From a virus: DNA of 29,580 bases. The notes beneath the pieces are model-generated. The model did no database searches. It was not told where the DNA came from and saw only the letters and a list, made by a program, of their open reading frames with translations. How positions within the stretch are numbered: the stretch's first letter is position 1; each line of letters starts with the position of its first letter. Where the stretch lies: IMG/VR virus record IMGVR_UViG_3300021964_000345, positions 1 through 29,580 of that record; one strand, 5' to 3'. The position numbers and the translations under genes are program-made. Below, one piece after another: positions 20,652 through 27,831 of the stretch.

Positions 20652-20819
20652 ATGACTACAAGAGATCAGTTAGTTGTTGCTTTTTGTGCATTAGGAATAT
20701 GGGTAGGATTAAAACTAGTTTTTACACCTGATTTTCTAATTAGTATGTTAGGTTATGTAGCTATTTATAGTAACTACAACATTTTTTTACGATATGCCTT
20801 TTGGCGTAGATATAATTGA
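20652..20819 (+). CDS. 55-residue membrane protein, two spans
   Basis: 55 residues from the ATG at 20652, preceded by TAGGAGTCAA. Two hydrophobic segments (about residues 8-25 and 28-46) separated by a polar turn, and a basic C terminus (FWRRYN). It is probably an inner-membrane hairpin; it could be a holin-like or small host-interaction protein, but nothing specific is seen. It sits between the tRNAs and the bL33 gene. Confidence 0.6.
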   Translation: MTTRDQLVVAFCALGIWVGLKLVFTPDFLISMLGYVAIYSNYNIFLRYAFWRRYN

Positions 20820-20828
20820 GAGGTTTAA

Positions 20829-21032
20829 ATGGCCGTTAAAAAGAATAGAAATAATAAGGTTTTAATGATACCTGAAGGCGAGAAGAGGGATTCAGCATCT
20901 TTTCATTTTGTACACGCTAAAACCTTAAATCAACTTAGAAATGCAAAGAAACTTAGAATGAAAAAATACCATCCTGGACTTAGACAGCATGTATGGTTCA
21001 TTGAGGCTAAGATGCCTCCTCATTCTAAATAG
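20829..21032 (+). CDS. Ribosomal protein bL33-like (phage-encoded)
   Basis: 67 residues. The C-terminal part KLRMKKYHPG plus LRQHVWFIEAK (residues 41-61) aligns with the bL33 core KLELKKFDPV plus VRQHVIYKEAK of E. coli: 12 of 21 positions are identical by eye. The central SASFHFVHAKT matches the SAGTGHFYTTTK strand. The zinc-type Cys are absent, as in C-minus bL33. The N terminus and the PPHSK tail are longer than in E. coli. bL33 lies at the ribosomal E site, so this could replace or modify the host protein. GGTTTAA precedes the ATG; it is three genes after the tRNAs, forming a translation cassette. Confidence 0.8.
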   Translation: MAVKKNRNNKVLMIPEGEKRDSASFHFVHAKTLNQLRNAKKLRMKKYHPGLRQHVWFIEAKMPPHSK

Positions 21033-21040
21033 GAGAAATA

Positions 21041-21439
21041 ATGAAAAATACTATAGTAACTATAGCAGGCATTTGGGCTTGCTCATTTCTAGCTGGATAT
21101 GCTTCAGCAGAAGAAATTAAAGATCATTATAAAAATGTGATTAATCGTATACCATATACTGTAGAAGTCTGCACAGAAGGTAATGGTAAGTCAGATTTAG
21201 ATAATTTTATTACAGGAGCAATTATTGGTGGGGCAATAGGTAATAATGTTCCTGGAGAAAAGAACGGCGGTGCTTTAGGCGCAATACTTGGTGGAGCACT
21301 TAACACTGAACGGAATAAAACTCCTCAGTGTAGAACTGAAACTCGCTATAACGAAGAACAACAAACAGTTTACTCGCACTCAACAATTACCTTTTGGTCA
21401 GAGGGTAAACAATACACTTTGAAATTTAGAAAGAGATAA
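21041..21439 (+). CDS. Secreted glycine-zipper protein
   Basis: 132 residues with a signal peptide, MKNTIVTIAGIWACSFLAGY plus ASA, cleaved before EEIKD. A Gly-zipper segment follows (TGAIIGGAIGNNVPG and GGALGAILGGAL, about residues 58-88), typical of 2TM Gly-zipper proteins that insert into membranes. Cys in VEVCTEG and PQCRTE could pair. The C-terminal region has beta strands. It probably sits in the periplasm or envelope of the infected cell. AGGAGA precedes the ATG. Its function in phage is not known. Confidence 0.8.
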   Translation: MKNTIVTIAGIWACSFLAGYASAEEIKDHYKNVINRIPYTVEVCTEGNGKSDLDNFITGAIIGGAIGNNVPGEKNGGALGAILGGALNTERNKTPQCRTETRYNEEQQTVYSHSTITFWSEGKQYTLKFRKR

Positions 21440-21440
21440 A

Positions 21441-21683
21441 ATGAGAGAAAAACTTATCAAAGCATTTATAAGTCACGCACAAGGTCATATCGACAAGCAC
21501 GTAGCAAATATTGAAGTATATCTTGCAAATCCAGTTGGTATTGGAGAACACTCTGATATTATGGAAGCAATTGAGATAGAAATGAAGCAGGTTGCTGAGT
21601 ATGATGATATGCTTGAGATGATGAAAAAATACTTTACTGAAAAAGAGATAACAATCACTGTAACAGGATATGAGGGACCATAA
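21441..21683 (+). CDS. 80-residue conserved marine-phage protein
   Basis: 80 residues: MREKLIKAFISHAQGHIDKH, then ANIEVYLANPVGIGEHSDI and an acidic helix. I recall very similar short proteins (HVANVEVYLxNPVGIGEH) from T4-like cyanophages and pelagiphages. Function unknown; predicted helical with no membrane span. The start follows directly after the upstream stop, and its own stop overlaps the next ATG (TAATGG). Confidence 0.82.
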   Translation: MREKLIKAFISHAQGHIDKHVANIEVYLANPVGIGEHSDIMEAIEIEMKQVAEYDDMLEMMKKYFTEKEITITVTGYEGP

Positions 21684-21862
21684 TGGAAGCAATCGGTATT
21701 GTAGTAGTTCTATGGGCTTGGACAAACCTTGACTTTATTACCACTAAAAATGAACAAATAGCTCAAGGATATGATTGGGTTGAGATTGACTGTCGAGAAC
21801 CAGACAACACTGTTCCTTATTTCACTATCAAAGGCAAAGTTTGTTATAAACTTGTAAAATGA
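21683..21862 (+). CDS. 59-residue membrane-anchored protein
   Basis: 59 residues. MEAIGIVVVLWAW is a hydrophobic N-terminal anchor; the rest is a small polar domain with two Cys (WVEIDCRE, GKVCYKLVK) that could pair. The ATG is in TAATGG, and its TGA overlaps the ATG of the next gene at 21859. It is probably a small periplasm-facing protein. Confidence 0.6.
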   Translation: MEAIGIVVVLWAWTNLDFITTKNEQIAQGYDWVEIDCREPDNTVPYFTIKGKVCYKLVK

Positions 21863-22533
21863 TTTATATCTACGGTACTTGTTGGAGTAATTCAAGAATT
21901 GATTCTTACTTATGGACTAATATAGTAAGAAAACACTTTAAGTGTAAAGTAAAAAATTACTCATTTACAGGAGTATCTTTTGATTGGTGTTTTTCAAAGA
22001 TTGATAGAACAAAACATCTTTGGAAACCAGATGATATTATACTTTTCACAGAACCTGACTTAGATCGAAAATGGTTCTTTAAACGGTATCCTGGCATATC
22101 TCAGAAGCATCGTATTTTAAGCACTAATAGATTGTCTCAAGAAGATAAAGAATTTGCTGTTCTTTGGCTAGAAAAATACTATAATCCTAGAGTTGAGTTT
22201 CTCAACTTGAAAGCAAACTACCACCTGATGAATCAAAGTATAAAAGATGCTAATGCTAGAGGATTTGTCATACAAGGGTTTGATAGACTTGTTATAGACG
22301 ATATGTCTCATCTTCTTTTTTCTACAGGAAAGTCTATGGCTCATATCTCTAAACATGAGTATATTGCTCCTGACAAATGGTGGCAAGAGAGAGATGATCG
22401 AATTAATCATATAAGTAAAGAAAATCACCTTATACTAGCACAGCAGGTTGCTAAAGCAATTAGAACTAATTCTAACATTAATTTAACAGTAGACTTCAAA
22501 GAGAATTTTCATGAGCGAGTGTCTAAGATTTAG
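21859..22533 (+). CDS. SGNH-like protein, GTCWSN block I
   Basis: 224 residues. MIYIYGTCWSNSRIDSYLW has a G-x-C-x-S block I variant, SFTGVSFDWC a block II-like element, and RDDRINHISKENHLILAQQV near the C terminus the Asp-His region expected of SGNH hydrolases. No signal peptide. A second SGNH-like gene in this window (15579) also has Cys at this place. Activity on acyl groups of glycans is inferred. The ATG at 21859 overlaps the upstream stop; the next gene overlaps by 23 nt. Confidence 0.58.
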   Translation: MIYIYGTCWSNSRIDSYLWTNIVRKHFKCKVKNYSFTGVSFDWCFSKIDRTKHLWKPDDIILFTEPDLDRKWFFKRYPGISQKHRILSTNRLSQEDKEFAVLWLEKYYNPRVEFLNLKANYHLMNQSIKDANARGFVIQGFDRLVIDDMSHLLFSTGKSMAHISKHEYIAPDKWWQERDDRINHISKENHLILAQQVAKAIRTNSNINLTVDFKENFHERVSKI

Positions 22534-23350
22534 CGGAGGTAGGTCTATCCCTGATGTTGATACTTTAAATTTTTTATCAAATCTTTTACCGCAAATTAGT
22601 CTTAAAAATTGCCTCTTGTACGAAGATTTAGAATACTGTGATAAGTATCGTGCTTGGGTTGATTCTTCAGATCTGAACAAAGTTACTGGATTAGATCAAT
22701 TTCCTTATCAACAGTTTACATTAGGAGTAACTGAGGCTATTGATAAGTTTTATATGAGACATAGAAATAGAACTATTAAAGTATTACCAGGTGAGTACTC
22801 TTATCATACTAGACCTAATTATGCACTTGAACTTGGAACTCTTACTTTTAATGATGCTCTAATTATTTCTCTTCCTTTTTCTTCTACTGGTGATCAACAT
22901 CATTATAATAAATTACTGATAAAAGCTACCGAACTTGATATACCTGTCTTTATTGATTGTGCTTGGTTTGGTACTTGTTATGATATAAACTTCGATTTAA
23001 CCTATTCTTGCATTGAGGAAGTTGCATTTTCTCTATCAAAATCCTTTCCTGTTGCCTATCTTAGAATTGGTTGCAGATTTACAAAGGTTAAAGACGGGTT
23101 GTCATTGTATGACGACGCAAAATATGTATCGCGTTTAGGTCAATGGATAGGCACACAATTCATAGACCATTATTCTTCAGATTACATTCCGAAGAAGTAT
23201 TATAAGGCACAGCAAGATATGTGCAACCATTTGAATTTAACACCCACTAATTGTGTTCAGATTGCTATTGGTGGTGATGAGTGGGGTCACCTCAAAAGAT
23301 ATCAATGGAATCGTTTGTGCTTATCAGACGAAATTATAGGATGGTTATGA
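22511..23350 (+). CDS. Short PLP-dependent aminotransferase-like protein
   Basis: 279 residues with the fold type I PLP pattern: a TLGVTEAIDKF helix near residue 70, PVFIDCAWFGTC with Asp149 (to the PLP ring nitrogen), and SLSKSFPVAYLRIG with candidate Schiff-base Lys177. Spacing Asp149 to Lys177 is 28 residues, within the type I range. The protein is 80-120 residues shorter than typical enzymes; the C-terminal small domain is reduced. Most likely it transaminates a sugar or amino acid, but it may be catalytically altered. It overlaps both neighbours (23 nt and ATGA). Confidence 0.65.
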   Translation: MSECLRFSGGRSIPDVDTLNFLSNLLPQISLKNCLLYEDLEYCDKYRAWVDSSDLNKVTGLDQFPYQQFTLGVTEAIDKFYMRHRNRTIKVLPGEYSYHTRPNYALELGTLTFNDALIISLPFSSTGDQHHYNKLLIKATELDIPVFIDCAWFGTCYDINFDLTYSCIEEVAFSLSKSFPVAYLRIGCRFTKVKDGLSLYDDAKYVSRLGQWIGTQFIDHYSSDYIPKKYYKAQQDMCNHLNLTPTNCVQIAIGGDEWGHLKRYQWNRLCLSDEIIGWL

Positions 23351-23673
23351 CAACTAAACTGAAACAAACTATCATGACTCGTATTAATGATCGTATGGAT
23401 CGCTTACAGCATTGGATGGAGTCTAACTATCACCTAGAGCACGAAGATGAGGTGTTAGAACTTATTAGAAGTGTTACTCCCTATTGGGCACATCTGTCAG
23501 AAGAAGATCAAGACTACATTCATGGTTGTCGTTATGCTATTGATGAGAAGATATATTGGGATGTTTCTTATAAAGATGTACCAAACCCCACTCCGTCAGA
23601 ACCTGTAAAGATAAGCACTGACATGAAGTATAAACAGGTTGGTGATGATTGGATAAAGATAGAGGATGAATAA
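23347..23673 (+). CDS. 108-residue acidic protein conserved in marine phages
   Basis: 108 residues from ATG 23347, overlapping the upstream TGA. It contains a helical N terminus (MTTKLKQTIMTRINDRMDR), then the segment SVTPYWAHLSEEDQDYIHGC and a Trp-rich turn, KIYWDVSYKD. I recall the LSEED-x-YI pattern from cyanophage and pelagiphage proteins of unknown role. It has no membrane span. Its stop overlaps the next ATG (TAATGC). Confidence 0.7.
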   Translation: MTTKLKQTIMTRINDRMDRLQHWMESNYHLEHEDEVLELIRSVTPYWAHLSEEDQDYIHGCRYAIDEKIYWDVSYKDVPNPTPSEPVKISTDMKYKQVGDDWIKIEDE

Positions 23674-24113
23674 TGCAATATACTGTTAAAGTAAAACCTA
23701 GATACAAAAAATCAGTTGAAGAGATTGAAGGGTTCTATAATAAAGAACTACAGCACTATGTTCAATATACTACTGGCTGGCGTTATGGCGAATACTATAT
23801 CACCTGCTCAGAAGAGGAATACAAAGAAATTGTAGAACTAAGCAAAGAAGACGAGTACGCACAGCTTGAGGTCACAGCATATGATGATTGGGAACTAGAC
23901 CATACATTCGATCAGTGTTGGGGTGGTTGGGAGTCTTGGAAGCAAAATTCAGCAGAAACTCAGGCTGACCGAGAGTTTGCGGAAGAACTTGAAGAAATGG
24001 AAGATGCTTGGTTATGGTTAGAGATTCATGAATATTATCACTCTTGGATTGAGGTGTATATCTATGGATTTGAGGTAGAGCTTATTGAAACTACAGAGAG
24101 TAGAGATAGTTAA
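23673..24113 (+). CDS. 146-residue very acidic protein
   Basis: 146 residues, rich in Glu, Trp and Tyr (WELDHTFDQCWGGWESW, EFAEELEEMEDAWLWLEIHEYYHSW). Probably a compact alpha/beta fold; the strong negative charge could mimic DNA, but no known anti-restriction family is recognised. It starts in a TAATG overlap and ends just before the promoter of the nuclease-methyltransferase-helicase operon. Confidence 0.65.
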   Translation: MQYTVKVKPRYKKSVEEIEGFYNKELQHYVQYTTGWRYGEYYITCSEEEYKEIVELSKEDEYAQLEVTAYDDWELDHTFDQCWGGWESWKQNSAETQADREFAEELEEMEDAWLWLEIHEYYHSWIEVYIYGFEVELIETTESRDS

Positions 24114-24120
24114 AGACTAG

Positions 24121-24149
24121 TTGCTTAATGCTTTAATTTATGAGATAAT
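24121..24149 (+). promoter_or_regulatory. Extended -10 promoter for the nuclease-methyltransferase-helicase operon
   Basis: TTGCTT at 24121-24126 and GATAAT at 24144-24149 with a 17-nt spacer and a TGA extended -10 element (24141-24143). The start would be near 24156. It serves the MutH-like gene at 24181; AGAGGCG is the likely SD. Confidence 0.62.
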
Positions 24150-24180
24150 TACTGATAATCGAAATTTATCAGAGGCGAAT

Positions 24181-24777
24181 ATGCAACTTCAACAAGCATT
24201 TGAAATTCTCACCCCAATGGTTGGTCAGACCATTGAAATAAATGAAAATGTAGCAAACAAAGGTAAGTTCGGTCACGCACTTGAAAAGTTTCTTGAACTT
24301 AATCTTGGTTCACATCATCTTGACTTTGAAGATGGTGAACTAAAAACTTGTGCTGTTCGTAACGGTAATATGAAAGAAGATTTTAAGATTTGCAAAGTGT
24401 GGGATAAAGACTATATTGAGTCTAAACTTGCTAATATGCTACTAGTGTTGTATGATTATGATACTGGCGAAATTCAATCTGTCCAACAAATGTCAATCTT
24501 AGGTCATCCTGTTATTCGTTCACAGTTCGATAAAGAGGTTGATTGGTTGCTTGAACAACCTAATATAAATCTCATATCACAACGAGATACAGAAGTTTTT
24601 TTAGCAAAGACAAATGACACAGGCAACAAAGCAATCAACGACCGAGCACTTTATATTGCTAGAGCACCTTGGGGGTACATTACTGGTTGTGGTTATTCAA
24701 ATCGTGCCAGAAAAGGCAAACAATTTGTAAAAGAAATGGAAACTTATGAGCAGACAAAAACAGGGTGTGCGGCTTAA
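24181..24777 (+). CDS. MutH/Sau3AI-like restriction or mismatch endonuclease
   Basis: 198 residues. NKGKFGHALEKFLEL gives Glu35, and LDFEDGELKTC gives Asp48, Glu53 and Lys55: the E...D...ExK active site of the MutH/Sau3AI group of PD-(D/E)xK nucleases. The KG-x-G-x-LE and D-x-E-x-K layout matches MutH (Glu56, Asp70, Glu77, Lys79), with a two-residue shorter Asp-Glu gap. Such enzymes nick or cut at GATC-like sites depending on adenine methylation. The C-terminal half matches no domain I know but has YITGCGYSNRARKGKQF. It is first in an operon with an adenine methyltransferase and a DExH helicase; it overlaps the next gene by 32 nt. Confidence 0.8.
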   Translation: MQLQQAFEILTPMVGQTIEINENVANKGKFGHALEKFLELNLGSHHLDFEDGELKTCAVRNGNMKEDFKICKVWDKDYIESKLANMLLVLYDYDTGEIQSVQQMSILGHPVIRSQFDKEVDWLLEQPNINLISQRDTEVFLAKTNDTGNKAINDRALYIARAPWGYITGCGYSNRARKGKQFVKEMETYEQTKTGCAA

Positions 24778-25312
24778 CGCTACCGACTTCTACCCAACAC
24801 CGTCCTGGTGTTACAAAAATCTTGATATTGATTGGACACAATTCACTTCTGCACTAGAACCGTGTAGAGGTGATGGTCGTATTTATGAATGGTTAAAGAC
24901 TCACATCGAAGATGTAGACTACTGTGAAATCAGAGAAGATCGTGACTTTTTAGAGTATACAACCGAACGAGACTTAGTATTTACTAATCCTCCCTTTTCA
25001 CTTGCACAAGAGTTTATAGACCGTTCAGTGTCAATCGCTAACACAACTTTTATGTTGTTGCGTATTAATTATTTAGGTTCTATCTCTCGTCACGACTGGT
25101 GGAAGTCTCAACCTCCTACAGCTCTTTATGTGATGTCAAAACGTCCATCATTTACAGGTAAAGGCACTGACGCTACAGACTATGCGTGGTTTGTATGGGA
25201 TAAAACTGATAGAGTGCAGAGAGGAATACATTTTGTATCTCCTCCTACAAAAGAACAAGCAGCAGAAGATAATAAACTATGTGCAGAAGCACTGGCAACT
25301 CAGGAGACTTAA
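24746..25312 (+). CDS. DNA N6-adenine methyltransferase-like protein
   Basis: 188 residues, starting at ATG 24746 inside the nuclease gene. DFYPTPSW near residues 14-21, EPCRGDGRI (38-46, motif I for SAM binding) and DLVFTNPPFS with Asn81-Pro-Pro-Phe84 (motif IV, N6-adenine) identify the family. It is short but has both core motifs; no separate target-recognition domain is evident. In this operon it probably methylates the sites recognised by the MutH-like nuclease and so protects phage DNA. AGGAG near its 3' end is the SD of the next gene, which starts immediately after its stop. Confidence 0.87.
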   Translation: MSRQKQGVRLNATDFYPTPSWCYKNLDIDWTQFTSALEPCRGDGRIYEWLKTHIEDVDYCEIREDRDFLEYTTERDLVFTNPPFSLAQEFIDRSVSIANTTFMLLRINYLGSISRHDWWKSQPPTALYVMSKRPSFTGKGTDATDYAWFVWDKTDRVQRGIHFVSPPTKEQAAEDNKLCAEALATQET

Positions 25313-27013
25313 ATGATCGATGATCAAAGACCGATTAAGATTTTTACTGATGAACGTACCTATATCTTTCCAAAAGGACGTAACCTACTAGTCTCTCCTG
25401 TTCGTTGGGGTAAAACCACTCTTTTAGCAAAGGCAGCTCGTCAACTAACTGCAACTGATAATGCAATCTGTCTATTTATTTCTCCAAATCTTAACAATCT
25501 ACAAGAAGACTGGGTAGACAAACACTCTGCTCTCAACTTAATTGATAAGCTTGATCTTGAATGTTGTTTTCTTAAACGGTCATACCACACTTGGACTCCA
25601 GATTTACTCTCAGATACACCGCTAAAACGCATCTATTCTACTAATAAGCATATTAAGTGGTTAGATGAGTTAAAGGAGCATCTTGAGGCTGTAATTGAGA
25701 TTCGTCATAAAATTACTAAACATCTTGTGTTTTTAGTGGATGAGGTACATGGAATTGCCAGCGATGCGGAAGCTAACCGTAAACTTCGTGAATGTATTGA
25801 TTTGATGAGTGAACTAGGAACTGTGATCGCATCAACTGCTACTCCTCACCGAGTTATTGGTCGTGAAGAGTGGACAAAACATATCAACATTGAGTATCCT
25901 GAAGGCGTGCTTAAACCTCATGAAACTCCACTGGCTGAGCTATCTCATGAATCAATTCAACAGTTACGAGATCAAGAAAAGATACCACAAGAGTTAATTG
26001 ACCTAATTGATAAACACCGTCAACCAGGATGGAATATTTGTCCTGTAGTAGGTCAACGATTTATCAACTGGCATATGTGGTTTGTGAGAGAGATGAAATC
26101 AATCTATCCTCAGGCTGAGTTTCTTCGCATCTCAAATGGAGAATATTCACTCTGGCAAGATGGAGTTGAAGTCTCACTAAAGCGAATGTTCAATCGTCCT
26201 ATCACTTCTGTACAACAGGCTGTTGATGCTATCACTGACCATCTCTTCTCAGACCGTGATGACCTACAGCTTTTTGTTGTAGGACACGCACAGATTGAAG
26301 AAGGACAGACTCACGGTAACTTCTCAGGCACTCGATTTCCAACTCTTCAAATCATCATTCCGCCTCAACACCCGTGGGATGATAAGTTTGCGCAGTGGGT
26401 TCGTATTGAGCATCGTAAAGCCTCTGCCTACAATATCATTCCGACTATGATTACAGGTGTAGACTGGTGGACAGACTATGTAACATCTACTAACTACATG
26501 GCTGAGTATTCTAAGGCGTTAAATGATCAAACTCCTTTCAACAATCCGCTTCCTAAGTTAGATAGATTAAAGCAGTCAGCTGTTGCACACGGTACTTTTA
26601 AGCCAAGAACTCCAACAGATATTTCAAAGTTTAAACTCTGTCACGATACGCTAGAGCTATCCTTTGAAGGTGCACAAACTTTGATTGATGCTCAAAGAAA
26701 AAAGAGAGGTGGTCATCGTTTTGCACAACTTCGTAATGCAGCCAAACAACTTGCAGCTGAAAACGGTGCACCATTTGATGATAATTGTCGCATACTCTAT
26801 AGTTCAGATGATCTTGAGTCTAAGTTTTTCTTTACAGCTGAAAAGCCAAGAGAAGCTATTCACATTCTACGACACAATCATCCAGACCGTGCCTGGGTTG
26901 TTATATATCATGAACCTTTTGATCCTGAAAAGCATCGAAAGATTCATCCTAGAACTAAAGAACCGTGGGTAGCTGACCAGATGCTCCCTCCACCTACACA
27001 ATCTGTCTCTTAA
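25313..27013 (+). CDS. SF2 DExH helicase/ATPase (type III restriction-like)
   Basis: 566 residues. Walker A SPVRWGKTT (Lys34), with Ser in place of the first Gly; Walker B FLVDEVHG with Asp143-Glu144-Val-His146; motif III ASTATP (173-178). QIEEGQTHG and WVRIEHRKAS in the C-terminal half resemble motifs V and VI. This is a superfamily 2 translocase like those of type I/III restriction, Hel308 or T4 UvsW. The C-terminal about 150 residues match no nuclease motif I know. It is third in the operon and has the same expression as the nuclease and methyltransferase, suggesting a single multi-subunit complex. Confidence 0.86.
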   Translation: MIDDQRPIKIFTDERTYIFPKGRNLLVSPVRWGKTTLLAKAARQLTATDNAICLFISPNLNNLQEDWVDKHSALNLIDKLDLECCFLKRSYHTWTPDLLSDTPLKRIYSTNKHIKWLDELKEHLEAVIEIRHKITKHLVFLVDEVHGIASDAEANRKLRECIDLMSELGTVIASTATPHRVIGREEWTKHINIEYPEGVLKPHETPLAELSHESIQQLRDQEKIPQELIDLIDKHRQPGWNICPVVGQRFINWHMWFVREMKSIYPQAEFLRISNGEYSLWQDGVEVSLKRMFNRPITSVQQAVDAITDHLFSDRDDLQLFVVGHAQIEEGQTHGNFSGTRFPTLQIIIPPQHPWDDKFAQWVRIEHRKASAYNIIPTMITGVDWWTDYVTSTNYMAEYSKALNDQTPFNNPLPKLDRLKQSAVAHGTFKPRTPTDISKFKLCHDTLELSFEGAQTLIDAQRKKRGGHRFAQLRNAAKQLAAENGAPFDDNCRILYSSDDLESKFFFTAEKPREAIHILRHNHPDRAWVVIYHEPFDPEKHRKIHPRTKEPWVADQMLPPPTQSVS

Positions 27014-27023
27014 ATTTTTACTA

Positions 27024-27052
27024 TTGCAGATGCTCTAAGATTGTGCTACTAT
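27024..27052 (+). promoter_or_regulatory. Extended -10 promoter with TTGCAG -35
   Basis: TTGCAG at 27024-27029 and TACTAT at 27047-27052 with a 17-nt spacer, plus TGC directly before the -10 (extended -10). The start would be near 27059, at the beginning of the non-coding stretch. Confidence 0.6.
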
Positions 27053-27057
27053 ATGTT

Positions 27058-27180
27058 CATTAGCTAGTTTGAATTGATAACGCTGGCGAACAGCGGTGTC
27101 CCAGATTGTTCAACACTGTGCGACCGTAGGGAGCTAGTGTGAGAAACGGAGTTTCTTAGAGTTATACGCCACACTTGCGT
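27058..27180 (+). ncRNA. Candidate structured small RNA
   Basis: Gene-free DNA directly behind a promoter, with higher GC than its surroundings. Four helices are visible: CATTAGCT (27058-27065) with AGCTAGTG (27132-27139); CGCTG/CAGCG (27081-27095) around GCGAA; TGAGAAAC/GTTTCTTA (27140-27158) around GGA; and ACGC/GCGT (27166-27180) around a 7-nt loop. A second pairing, AGTGTG with CACACT, competes. A T6 run at 27207-27212 may end it. No known RNA family is recognised and no ORF fits. Confidence 0.5.
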
Positions 27181-27191
27181 CTACATTCCTA

Positions 27192-27220
27192 TTGCTAAAT
27201 CCCCTATTTTTTGCTATATT
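27192..27220 (+). promoter_or_regulatory. Extended -10 promoter with TTGCTA -35
   Basis: TTGCTA at 27192-27197 and TATATT at 27215-27220 with a 17-nt spacer and TGC before the -10. The start would be near 27227, about 32 nt before the ATG at 27259, with AGGAG in the leader. Confidence 0.62.
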
Positions 27221-27258
27221 TATTACAGAATGAAATTATAACTGTAGGAGATATTCTT

Positions 27259-27831
27259 ATGCCTAATTGGTGCGCTAATTCAACCACTCTTGTTTTTCCT
27301 ACTTCTGAAGAAGCTCAAGAGTTTAAAGACCATATTACTGCTATGGAAGCAGATGAAGATGCTAAAGATGAGAATGGTAACTCACTCTCTCTTTTAGGTT
27401 TCTTTGTACCTGAACCAAAGTATGATAATGAAGGTGATTGGTATTGGTGGAGAGTCAATAACTGGGGAACTAAGTGGGATGTATCTGTAAGCAGCATTGA
27501 TTGGGTTGATGATGTCAACTGTGTTATGAACTTTGACACTGCTTGGGGTCCTCCAACTACAGCTTATGGTGCTATGTGTGAACAAGGTCTTAATGTGTAT
27601 GCTACTTACTATGAACCAGGTATGTGCTTTGTAGGTGCTTGGGAAGATGGTGCGGAAGAACACTATGACTATTCTAACATTGAAGACCCTGATGAACTGC
27701 GCGACTATATTGGTAATGACTTAGACGATGAATATGGAATCTCTGAGTGGATGCGTGAGTGGCAGGCAGAGGAAGAAGAAGTGGTGATCCATGTTGAAGA
27801 AAGTGATTCAGGAGTAGAAAACTTTGGCTGA
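27259..27831 (+). CDS. Api92/DUF1281-like phage protein
   Basis: 190 residues from ATG 27259 (AGGAG 8 nt upstream). MPNWCANSTTLVF at the start, FVPEPKYDNEGDWYWW with NNWGTKWDVSV in the middle and the WGPP loop match phage proteins of the Api92/DUF1281 type, with a ferredoxin-like fold and no known function. The C-terminal 50 residues are strongly acidic. It has its own promoter, and a low-quality overlap of 8 nt with the next gene starting at TTG. Confidence 0.76.
   Translation: MPNWCANSTTLVFPTSEEAQEFKDHITAMEADEDAKDENGNSLSLLGFFVPEPKYDNEGDWYWWRVNNWGTKWDVSVSSIDWVDDVNCVMNFDTAWGPPTTAYGAMCEQGLNVYATYYEPGMCFVGAWEDGAEEHYDYSNIEDPDELRDYIGNDLDDEYGISEWMREWQAEEEEVVIHVEESDSGVENFG

Noticed and set aside
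21426-21725. A 99-residue - strand frame.
   Set aside because: It mirrors the conserved 80-residue marine-phage protein and has no start signal.
27058-27180. A CRISPR array or tracr-like RNA in the gene-free stretch.
   Set aside because: There are no repeated units and no Cas-like genes, only hairpins, so it was kept as an unassigned structured RNA.
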